DNA of 64,000 nucleotides. Origin: Adiantum capillus-veneris. Taxonomy: Eukaryota > Streptophyta > Polypodiopsida > Polypodiales > Pteridaceae. The notes beneath the pieces were generated by a model. That model was given only the letters and a program-made list of their open reading frames with translations. It was not told where the DNA came from and ran no database searches. Shown here piece after piece: positions 11,959 through 21,710 of this stretch; position 1 is the first letter of the stretch; every line of letters starts with the position of its first letter. The stretch covers positions 108,444,549-108,508,548 of the forward strand of contig CM043953.1 of NCBI GenBank assembly GCA_014529385.2. Reading direction: 5' to 3'. The position numbers and the translations under genes are program-made.

Positions 11959-12200
11959 AATGAGATTATCCAAGAAAGAAAGGAAGTAATAATGGCCATT
12001 GGAGAAAAGAAAAATACGGACGAGCGAAATTGAGCAATTATCACCGTCATCATGATAGCTAACGATGGGTAAAGTTGACTATGCCTCATCGGAGGCTTTG
12101 TAATCTTTTGATGTATTTTGCGGTCCCTTCAGGTTCATAATGAGCTTGAGGCTTCTTTGTATTTTTCTTGAATTTAATACATCCACTCACTATTTTGAGT
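11959..12200 (+). mobile_element. LINE L-a, 3' end after C1
   Basis: Continues the LINE broken at 929: the sequence around EIIQERKEV corresponds to EIVQESREM in the L-b copy near 13215. Then comes a 3' UTR that ends in an AT-rich stretch near 12180. There is no clear poly-A tail. Confidence 0.55.
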
Positions 12201-12329
12201 TTGATTAATATTAGAGTACAACCTAGAGGGTATCTATGTATTGTGCTTGAAGTTTTCTTATGGCATCCTCGTTAGATTTATTGCCTTGGGAGCGAAGCAT
12301 CTTCTGAAATTTAAGATCAACAAAATAAG

Positions 12330-13510
12330 CCGAATGTGCCCAGTTTGTGGTGGCAATCTTTACGCAAGAACAAGTTTGGGCTATTATGATGAACGCCTTG
12401 ATGGAAAATGCAAAATTGCACTTGCAAGGTGGCCAACAAAAAGGGCTCAAGATGCATGACAAGTTACTTGCCCCACAATGGTCTAACCTAAAGCTTGGAG
12501 GTATAATCGGTGAGCTAGTTCAGAAGTGTAATAGAGCAGCAGAGGCCTTAGAATGGGGAGAGATAACAAGGTACATTCATAACTCAATAACTCTCTAGGC
12601 CCCTTGGCTATCTTAGACAGGAAGCGTCTTGTAAAACCTTTTTGGAGGGAAGTGGCCCAAAAGATCAATAAAAAAGGCCTGGGACAATTGGGCCAATTTT
12701 GGGACAGCATTAGCAGAAGGTAGAAAGAAACAGAACAATTGGATGGTCTTGTAGGATTGGTTTCTTCCCTGAAACAAATAGTGGGGCAAGAAATGGATGG
12801 AATCAAAATGGAGGACAATCTTGAGGAGCATCTAGCACCCCCAGTGGTTGCTTGGGATGAAGAATTTTTGTGGAAGGTCTTATGGGGAGCCTTACCTATT
12901 GGTGTGAAGATCCTAGCTAGAGGTATTGGACCGACAAGTGTCTGCAATGAAAATCATCCAGTGAGGACCTTCCTCACTTATTCAAGGAGTGCCCAAATAT
13001 CTACGGACTGGCAGGGAAGATTTGCAAGTGGGTTCAAAAGACCTAGAAGATAGGGTTCTTCAAGAACGATCTCTTTCTGGGTGGGAAGGTATTCCAGAGA
13101 CAATAATTACTTATCAAAATGCAGATTGTTAGATACTACTACTTCAAACACGTGTGGAAGGCAAAAAACTGTCAGATCTTTGAGAATGCCTCGAAAATAG
13201 CTGGCTTCATGGAGATCGTACAAGAAAGCAGGGAAATGATTGTTGCCATTGGGAAACGGATAAACTCGATGAATGGAACAAGATAAACTCGATAAACGGT
13301 AACAACTTGTTAATGAATTCTTGTTCAGGTCGAGGTATGGTCAACTAAGACTCTTTTTGAAGCCCTTATCAATGTCTTGGTGTGGTCCCCCCCTATAAGC
13401 AGTTGTATATGGGGTTGGTAGGAGACGTCATGGCTCATCACAAGCATGACTAAGATTTTGTAATTTATTGGATTATAATTCACTCACCATTGTGAATTTT
13501 GCCAAAAAAA
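12330..13510 (+). mobile_element. LINE L-b, ORF2 3' portion
   Basis: Fragments in several frames match the end of a plant L1 ORF2. FLWKVLWGALPIGVKILARG near 12860-12930 is the zf-RVT region, and FKHVWKAKNCQIFENA near 13150-13200 with EIVQESREM near 13215 form the tail. An untranslated end finishes at a run of A near 13504-13511. Same orientation and family as L-a. Truncated at the 5' side and full of stops. Confidence 0.6.
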
Positions 13511-13758
13511 ATTAAGATCAAGCCACAATTTGTGAGTTTGGAAAAAAAAGGATAAACTCTTTTTTTCTTTTTTTAGAAGAATTGCTCATTCGAGCTAAAT
13601 TTGAACTAACTCAAAATAATACATGCATATCCTTTGCATAAGGGCTTCTAGCATATACAAAAATGTTTGTTCAATGGATGCAAAGCCCCCCTACGGATTT
13701 GAGACCATTGATCTTCAACAACCCCCTACAATATATTACAAATCTTCAAAAGATCTGT

Positions 13759-14031
13759 CGACACCATGCTCTTGGTTTGTCGCACAATACAAACACAACA
13801 CCTATAAGAGACATCATTATGCAGGAATATCTAGTTTTGATTAACTTCATAATCAAAGAGGTACTTGCTAATGAGAATCAAGGACCAGTACACGTGAATC
13901 CTAGCAGGGCGCATTCAAAAATTGTGTCGGGTGTGTCATTCGCGACAATTGTGAAAGGGGTGAATTCATCTGATGTAGTAATTGGGGATTTGAATAAGCA
14001 AAAACAAGACTTGTTTGGCAACCCATCTTAG
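13759..14031 (+). pseudogene. Unknown plant gene, copy A, 5' exon-like part
   Basis: An open frame reading HHALGLSHNTN, then INFIIKEVLANENQGP and HSKIVSGVSFATIVKGVNSS, up to a stop at 14031. A close parallel exists at 39250-39530 (copy B), also in frame over most of its length, which argues that this was a protein-coding exon. I do not recognise the family. The shared sequence starts at CGACACCATGCTC (13759 here, 39250 in copy B). Confidence 0.5.
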
Positions 14032-14035
14032 AGCA

Positions 14036-15440
14036 CCTCAGTAAAGGATGGAGTAGGAACTAAGGGAAGTTACCAAGCAACTAAAATGGCTAGCTAGTAT
14101 GAAAAGATCTTTGAACAATGCAGAGGCTATTGAAGTTGCTAACGAGAATATAATGGATAAAATATAAATTGACATACTAGCACGATGACCTCAACAATTG
14201 TTGGTGGATTATTTTGAAAGTTTCAGCAAAGGATATCAAGAAACAATTGGCTATGCAAGCAAAAATCACTATGATCTTTGTCTTCAACGGGTGGGTTCAA
14301 AATAGACATGAACTACTGCAATGGTTGCAAGGTGCGCATATTATTGACTATGCAGGTGCCATTGACCATGCGACCTAGTTGTCCATGGATTCCTTCTTAG
14401 TTAGATTCAAGGAAGATGTTATCGTTGCCAAGGTCCTTAGTAAGGGTCCTCTTGTATACAATAGAGCTCAGGTCTGTGTTTTTCCCTATAACCCTTTTTT
14501 TGACTCGCAAGACTCTCTAAAGGCATTGTATGGGTGGAATTTGTAGGCCTTCCAAGTTGGTTGTGGGACAATCTTAGGGATTTGGCGGTTCCTTGCACCC
14601 CTTTGTTTGTGCCAACCAAGAGAGGCCTTGGCAGAAGCTCCAACGAAGTATTCATCGGAAGGAATGCCTCCAAACCCACACCCAAACAATGGTGGTTGAT
14701 GTTCGGGTAGGTCTAAAGGTAATTTTGTGATAGTTTGGGACTTATTTTGGGGCATATTTTGAATGCAACAAATTCAGACATTTTTCTAGAGATTATCCAC
14801 TATCGAGAAGAAAAAATGGATTACTCCTCCCATGCCCCCCTCTGGGACGGAGCCCACCAGCCCAAGATCATCTCAAGCTCCTCATGAGCCACTTAAGGAA
14901 CAAACATGCTTCTTCCAGACTACTAAACCTCCTTTGCTCATGGTGGCTTCAAATGTGGCAATCACAGTTCTAGAACTAAATCCAACACTTAAGGCAAACA
15001 AAAGAATAAAAGATATGGAAAGAGGCAAGAGGACAGACTTTGCTACCTCAAGAAAGGGTAAGGAGAAAAGTCCACTCTCCTCCCAACAAGGTGCTGCAAG
15101 ATATGATACCCTCGGACAGCCAGGAGCCTCTTCCAACAACAAGGGAGGCAAGGGAGTCTGGGATCAGAGTGGATTGGGTTTTTAGGAATTCTCACCCTAT
15201 TCTCCAAGTGATCTCTTGGAATGTGAAAGGTATAAGAACAAGGGAGAAGAAAGAACAACTTTGGCAGTTCATGAAAAGGAGAAGAGGGTGTCTTGTTGGT
15301 GTTTCCAAGAGAACCACCTTCATTTTGCCTCACCAAGAGAGCGAACTCTCGAGCAAATCCAATTTTTCTATGGTACAAATTTAGATGGATCTCTGACAGG
15401 TGTCCATAGGGACATTGAACCAAAAATTGCAGTATGAAAA
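14036..15440 (+). mobile_element. LINE 5' fragment (L-c): ORF1 and start of endonuclease
   Basis: Around 14390-14560 a DUF4283-like segment of plant LINE ORF1 is seen (FLVRFKEDVIVAKVLSKGPL). Near 14755-14805 is a decayed zinc knuckle (FECNKFRHFSRD with outer Cys changed to Tyr). Near 15210-15330 is the start of an APE-type endonuclease (VISWNVKGIRTREKKEQLW, then a VGV..EN segment in place of the LQET motif). Frames change repeatedly. Copy B of the host gene lacks this block, so it is either an insertion in copy A or a deletion in B. No poly-A end was found. Confidence 0.6.
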
Positions 15441-15814
15441 GTTTGGACTCACATTTGGGCCTTGTAAGAAATGCCATGTCATCATAGAGAGAGATAATGA
15501 AAATTTCATTTCCTCTTTTTTCATATGTGTTTTAGTAATCTAGTCTTGATAGCACCTAACTGTCTGTGGCCATTAAGAATCTAATTCCGAATATCTCAAT
15601 CTTTTGCATTTTTGAAAACTAAACTCTACTTTCTTAGCTCATTCTCCCCCCCATTTCCCCTTGCGTGCTCTCATACGTGAATATTGAAATTTCTTTCCTC
15701 CATTGCCCTCACCTCCTTCTGCAGACAATTTCAATTAGACATTTCTCAATCCACTCTTATAGCTTCTCCACAAAGAACTTCTACAAGGAATCAGAGAGAT
15801 GTATATCATATGCA
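15441..15814. other. Unassigned stretch between L-c and gene copy A
   Basis: No coding or repeat signal was recognised. It is absent from copy B, so it belongs either to the inserted block or to an intron lost there. Confidence 0.35.
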
Positions 15815-17897
15815 CATAGAGCTCTCACGAAAGTATAAGCCCCTTTGTAAGAAAAACAAACAAAACACCATTTCAAAAGCTTCAAAGGATTATTTCAAAT
15901 CACAAGGCTTGAAAAATGTGTACCTTTGGTTGGACAACAGAATGTATTCCAAGCATCCCATCACAAACTCCATTCCATCTTTCCAAGATATAACTTCCTT
16001 GGTGACCTATGTCGGAGATGGACCTAATAGCTTGCATGGCTACACCAAGCAGTTTGCCACAAGAAATGATGTTCTACAACAAGAGAGAGACATTGCATGC
16101 AAGGAAAATGTGCGCTTATACCAAATAGTCATGCAATGTGTTCAACAGGTTGAAGGCAAGCAAGGAAAATGTGCGCTTATACCAAAAATTCATGAAATTG
16201 TGCCTTCAACAGGTTGAAGGCAGCAAGGAGACCATGAAGGAGCTTACACAACAACTCAAACAAAAAAAACAGTGCTAGGTATTTGCGAAAGAGAAAGAAG
16301 ACTAAGGGACACCGAAGACTTGAAGGTTGGCTTGAGAGGAATCAAGAAAAGAGTGCAAGCCATCAAGTAAGTGTATCTATGCATCTATCCTTGCCAGGTT
16401 TATATTCCTACAATATCAAACATATCTCTGACGTTTGATATGCATGCCCAAATATTTGCTTCACCCCAACAAGGAAGTGGAGCGCAACCCAAAAACCTCC
16501 TCGGTACCTTACGGCCTCATACTGAATTGCAAAAATGTCACTGGTCTCTTGGATAACAAACGCTATGGTAAGATCCTTGCCAAGCATTTTGACAATCTTT
16601 TAAAGGAGAACCAACTCCATGCACAAGATGTTCAGTCAATTTTGAATGAAGCTGGAATATACAATAAGGGGGGATACATTGCAATTTACAAGTATGTAGC
16701 ATCATTTGTAGTTTTCATTTTATTAGGAAAGGTTTTAGCATCCTTACTCCTTCTACTCAGGTCTATGCAAACACAGGTTAAAAAAATATTCATATCAAGC
16801 ACACCCTACTTTCAAACCGTTTTTCTATTCAAAAAAACAAGACGAGAAGTTAATGAGGAGGTGCTTCAAACTCTAGGTAGTCCTTTTCACATTGATTTGA
16901 CATACAAATCACTAAAAGGGGAGGAAATGATATATGCCAAGTATAACAATATTTTTTATGATTTGATCGCTTTGCAAACATACATTGTGCAGTTGTACGA
17001 TGTTACTACCAAAGAGTGCAATGATGTCATAAAGTTTTCCATCAAGCTAGATGACTGTGAGCTTGTAAAGGAGACGAAGGTTGAACGAGTCAAAATCACA
17101 TTTATGAATAGATCTCTAGATGCCTGCATTGGACTAGATGATCCCAAAATTTTTAGTGTGCAATATAAGAAAAAAAATTTCCTTCTTGCAACCTTCAAGG
17201 TAACCTAACGTTATGTTGAAGCTCACTTATTATTACTTTTTACTTGTATGCTTTAGAATGCAGATTCCAAAAAGCTTAAAATTATATTTCCAGGTGTGTC
17301 GGTTGAGAGTAATATATTGAATTGGATTTTCCATTAAACTAGCATCTTGAAAATAATAAGCGAACAAAGAAATGGAAAGAAGTTGGATGTGGAAGACATG
17401 GGCTTCTACGTAGTGGAGTGGCACATGGAGGGAGACCTGAAGACCTTGAAATGCATGTACAATGTTTCCAAAGGAGCAATAAGGAATATATTGCATGGGA
17501 GGGGTTCACATCCTGGACAAACCATATTGGAGAAGAGTGCCAGACATGCATCTTTACAACCCCAATTTTTGACCCATTTTGGATATCCCACTTGTGAGAG
17601 TGCACATATGCACAATGCATGCACTTTGTAGGATATTAGAAAAACTAATGTTTCCATACATATGTTTTGCTTGGACCACTTGACATCTCCCTACAAAGCA
17701 AAGGGAAATCTCAGCTTTGGAGACAGTCTTCTCAAAGATGGGTTGGCATGGAGGGCATGTTTAGATAGACCAGGATGAAAATAGGTCTAAGAATGGCTGG
17801 GATGCTCCAAAGAAGTTGTCTATTGGTGGTGTGAAAGCCCGAATCTTCCTATCAATGCCTACAATGGGAAGACAATGCAAAATCCATAGTGCACAAG
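15815..17897 (+). pseudogene. Unknown multi-exon gene, copy A, middle part
   Basis: Aligns with 39545-41428. Coding-like parts: YKPLCKKNKQNTISKASKD (15830) with a possible coiled coil (QQERDIACKENVRLYQ), KEVERNPKTSS through LLDNKRYGKILAKHFD (about 16470-16600), and EEVLQTLGSPFHIDLTYKSL through FLLATFK (16850-17199). A 94-bp GT-AG intron (17200-17293) follows and is matched by a 94-bp intron in copy B (40824-40917). A 65-bp tandem duplication near 16100-16220 is specific to copy A. G1 is inserted at 17897, and the gene resumes at 31756. Function unknown. Confidence 0.5.
17893..17897. repeat. Target-site duplication of G1, left copy (ACAAG)
   Basis: ACAAG occurs at 17893-17897 and 31756-31760. 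The paralogous empty site at 41424-41428 has it once, in GTGCACAAGAAAG. Confidence 0.95.
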
Positions 17898-18480
17898 TGT
17901 GCGCTCCTTGCCGCACTGTCGAAGCAAGGGACTTGCCGATACATCGTGTGCGAGCCACAAATGGCTCCAAGCACACAACAAGACTAATCTAGCAAGCTCA
18001 AAAGAGGGCAATGGTGTGTCACTCACCGCTCTATGCTCCTGCCGTGGAGGATTCCTCGTCGCGATGAAGAAGAAGCTGCAGTTGTGCCGCGCTCAACCGC
18101 TTCGCCGCCGTCGTGCCTTCGTAATGCTCGATCGCACACACACTCTCCCTCTCTCTCTCTCACATACACACACACACGAGGAGGTGAAGAAGAAGAAGAT
18201 GGAGATGGAGATGGAGCAAGAGAACTCTTCTATTGCACAAATGAGAGAATGAGTGAATTTTAGGTTTAGTTGGCTTTTATATGAGCTCACCCCATTCACA
18301 CTTGGGCGCCCATGCTTAGCCAACTAATCCCTTGAATGTCTCAGTTAGAGTGTACCTCTCATCGGCGATCACTCTTACCCTTTTCCTATTGGTCCGACAA
18401 GCCCGATACCTGACTCTACCAAATACATAATACACGTCCGTCGTAGGTGATGGGGTGTCCGTGAGCCGTGAGGGTTAACA
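17898..18480 (-). repeat. G1 3' LTR
   Basis: In the sense of the element it runs TGTTAACCC ... GAGCGCACA. It contains a (CT)n/(CA)n microsatellite near 18136-18176 and a TATA-like ATATAAAAG on the minus strand at 18274-18282. Confidence 0.9.
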
Positions 18481-18481
18481 T

Positions 18482-18495
18482 GCCCCCCTTCCTAA
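18482..18495 (-). promoter_or_regulatory. G1 polypurine tract
   Basis: Minus strand AGGAAGGGGGGCA directly before the TGTTAACC start of the 3' LTR. Confidence 0.8.
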
Positions 18496-19850
18496 TGTAG
18501 ATTCCGTCCTCGGAAGCTATTGAGTTGAAGCTCGTTCGTCGAGGTGGAAGAGCATGAGATGAATGTCCTTAGCCTTCTTCAGTCACTGCAAAATCAAACA
18601 ACATTGGCACAGTAATTGCATTCTCATAAGTGATTAAAAAGCATATGCAGTTTTAGGTAGACAAATTGATTGGTAAAATAATTTCAAACAATTTGTCAAC
18701 AATGAACATTAAATTGCAATGTAATCAAATGCATAAACAGATGTAAAGGTAAAAAATAAAACAAGTCTGGGGTCGCTAATTTGACGGTTGAAAGGCACTA
18801 GAGATCGAATATTAATACCATGGGTAAGCTTCTTAATTTTTTGTGGTCAATTAAGTTGTTTAATCGCGAGAGCCAAGTATTCATGTTCGAGGGTTGACTA
18901 GAGGCTATATCTAGAAGACCTTGTAGTTAAGCTACCATACAAGGAATTTCTCATGAAATCATCGCCTGACTGATTAATTTTTCTTTGACCCCCCAAAGTC
19001 TTTTCACAGTGATTCAATTTTGATGTGTGTGCTTATTTTGTATGCCTTGGGTTTTTTGCTTTTCAAGTAAAAGCGCCCATACTGGGATCCTCTAGGGCTC
19101 TAGTACCATAGGCAATACATGTGAGTGAAGGACCAAATCAAGCTGAGATTTCTCTTCCAGCTTAAGATTTTACAGTGTGGCACTTTGATTTTTTGTTTGT
19201 TCATTTTCAGCATTTTAATTTTGTAACTTTGGGGGGTCATATAACACTGATACACCTCCCCAGGCTCATCACACTAGTAAACTCCCTTTATAATACTTAA
19301 GCTAAAGGTCAATAGGGTCAAGCCCACTAGAAAGCCCTAGTACATTTCACACAATGCTGCCTAAATCGGATTAAGAACCTAAGTAACCATTAATTATTAG
19401 GAAGGCATTCCCCATGGTATTAAGAGAAGATTTCTAACACCTAACTTGGTCAAACTAGTTTGTCGGACTGCTTGATTTTTAAACATAGACAAGTGATTAT
19501 GACAAAAAATTGCATTGAATTAAATGTTTGATACTAAGCAAATGCGGTGAATATTAGGTTACCAATCACAATTAAAGCTGACAATCATAGATGCAAAAAA
19601 GATAAGGGGCAATGCTAATGGACAAGAAACACCTGTTTGTGTCGATGGTCGCGCTTGATTTGAAGAGTGAGTCGAGATAAAGATTCCATGAAGATCCAAA
19701 TCCTACCAATAGCAACACGCTCCTGTACACACTAGGAAACAAAAGGAATACCTCCAGGAGGCACATTAGTGAAAAAGGTACCAACACTTATTGAACACAA
19801 CAAAAAACATAAGGAACCCTAACCTAATTATTTGCACTCCCCCTAGAAAG
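18496..19850 (-). other. G1 3' non-coding region
   Basis: About 1.35 kb between the last open frame and the polypurine tract, without a credible coding region. The first 480 bases are conserved in G2 (51012-51513), so it belongs to the element and is not a later insertion. Confidence 0.6.
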
Positions 19851-20309
19851 TCAAGGGAATAGGATATTGTAGAGGTTGGGGGGAAACCCTAAGGCTAAAC
19901 CCCTATCCTCGTCGTCGAGATATACAAAGTCATCATCCATGAGACCATATGTGCCATCCGTGTAGTCGTGTAAATTTTCTTCTTCATCATATGTGCCCAT
20001 GTTTACTACGAAGGTCAATAGACGCCTATAGTCATCTTGGTCAAAAGGGTAGGCTTGTGCAATGGGAGAAACGCTCTCTACTAAGTATGGATCAGACGTG
20101 GTCAAGAGACGTATCAGCCATTCTAACTCCTCAAAATTCCTCTCACATGCTAGCGTACCTATCAAATCCCATTCACATGCAACCATTGGAAAGACCATGT
20201 GAAATATTTGTGAAAAGTAACGAGGGTACCTCTCACCCAAGGCAGGAGTGGATGACTCTAGCGTACTAGCCATATCTGTACACGCAAATAGATGATGGTT
20301 TGAGTGCAA
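19851..20309 (-). CDS. G1 downstream acidic ORF, 152 codons, unknown
   Basis: Open from an ATG at 20309, in the same reading frame as pol but separated from the previous frame by about 210 non-coding bases. The protein is acidic at its C-terminal half (YDEEENLHDYTDG, DDDFVYLDDEDRG) and has no signal peptide or membrane segment. It may be remnant coding sequence of the 3' part of the element, a position where some plant Gypsy elements carry an env-like frame, but nothing here looks like an envelope protein. Function unknown, and translation is not certain. Confidence 0.35.
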   Translation of the reverse strand: MHSNHHLFACTDMASTLESSTPALGERYPRYFSQIFHMVFPMVACEWDLIGTLACERNFEELEWLIRLLTTSDPYLVESVSPIAQAYPFDQDDYRRLLTFVVNMGTYDEEENLHDYTDGTYGLMDDDFVYLDDEDRGLALGFPPNLYNILFP

Positions 20310-20498
20310 ATATTACAAGGGTCGTGTCCTTGTGCATAATTTGTTTTTATGATTTGTGTTATGGCTCTTGCTCTTTTACTTTTTTATCTTGTTTTTGTGA
20401 GTATAAGGCTTTATATATACATTCCCTAAGATCGGAGATTAAGAGGTCAGGGAGAAAGGTTGAGAGGGAAGCAAGTGAATGATGGATGTCCACAAACA

Positions 20499-20512
20499 CT
20501 CCCCCCTTCCTT
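20499..20512 (-). promoter_or_regulatory. Internal polypurine tract-like site in G1
   Basis: Minus strand AAGGAAGGGGGGAG, sharing AGGAAGGGGGG with the 3' polypurine tract. A third copy (AGGAAGGGGGGAG) is at 20811-20823 inside the coding frame. A role as second plus-strand primer is an inference. Confidence 0.4.
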
Positions 20513-20519
20513 GGGTAGA

Positions 20520-21710
20520 TCATACCGTTTGAAATGATGTCGTCACCCTTTGAAACCAATTGTTCCAGTTGGTAATAGGTGAGGATTTTTTCCAGTAGTT
20601 TTCTATTACCCTAGGTGCCTCGTCAAGTTCCAAGGGTGGTAAGGTACTCTCCCAGGATCGAACTTGAAGTGGTTCATCAGGTGATTCTTGAACATTGGGA
20701 GGTGTGGATTCTTTTGTAGCTTCATGGAGGTCCACTACTATAGATGGAGGCTGTGTAGAAGCTTTTACTTCTATGGATGTATTACATGAGGAGCTAGAAG
20801 CTTCATGGAACTCCCCCCTTCCTGAGCTAGGTGGAATAAATTGGTTTTGCCTTGGAGCCCAAACTAGCTCTAGACTAGGTGTGTAGCATTCTGTGATCTT
20901 TCCCTTCCCATGGTCTGCCATTGGCTTTAGCATTAGACTGTTTGACTCATATGGGTTTGTTGTCGATAGGGAAGGACACATTTTACGTTTAGGTACCCAA
21001 ATTTGCTCATTTCCATCATAGTAGCCTTGGGCTTCTAATAGTTTTTTTGGAATCCATCGTGATTTGGTCTTGAGTCTCCTAGGGCGCGCTCTTGGTTTTC
21101 CCAGGAAATTTTTTCTTGGAATGGATGGGAGGGTTGAGGTAGTTGGAAGTAAGGCCTTGGGGACCCATTGATATGTACTCTTAGGTCGTGCAGGTTGAGT
21201 ACTTGCAATATTACTGCTTGCTGCAACTACAAGTGTTGAAGTGCTAGATTCATGGGTAGCCGGCAAAGACGAGTTAACCACCTTGGCTTGGGAATGTTGG
21301 CTATCCTTCAACTTTGCTAGAGTTTGCAACGTAGGTGACTTTTCTTGAATGATAGGGGTAAGAGTCGGTGGTCGCGTCGTGACACTACCAATATCCCAAT
21401 CAATAGTGCTTTTGGTGGCCAACATCCACATGCGTCCCAGGTTTACGTTGCCTTCCATAGATCCTGCGGGCATGACTAGAAACCTCTGCACTATGCTTCC
21501 ATTGTCATAGACAACAGGGGTTTGAAGGACTCCAAGAATAGCAGTTTTCTTTTTATTAATGCCCTTGACTTGCATCGTACTCGGGGATAGGGTCGGTTTC
21601 CCTAATTGACACCAAACTCCATAGGATAACAAATTGTGTTTAGCTCCCGTATCTAATCAGGCATTGTATAGTACTTTCCCATAGGAGCTATTTAGCTCAA
21701 TTGGGTATCA
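20520..21710 (-). CDS. G1 pol extension: second retropepsin-like domain plus W-x-P-K repeats
   Basis: The ATG-started frame covers 21632-20520 (370 codons), but the same frame continues upstream without a shift to the pol stop. After the TGA at 21708-21710 come about 16 codons (YPIELNSSYGKVLYNA), a second TGA near 21659, and then LDTGAKHNLLSYG, a canonical retropepsin active-site motif. About 80 residues later NVNLGRMWMLATKSTIDW fits the hydrophobic-Gly-Arg motif near the end of such proteases. The rest is rich in Pro, Ser and Thr with four spaced motifs, QWVPK, RWIPK, IWVPK and VWAPR. Whether it is made by stop readthrough is unknown. It may be a decayed second protease or a Gag-like accessory part. 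Confidence 0.55.
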
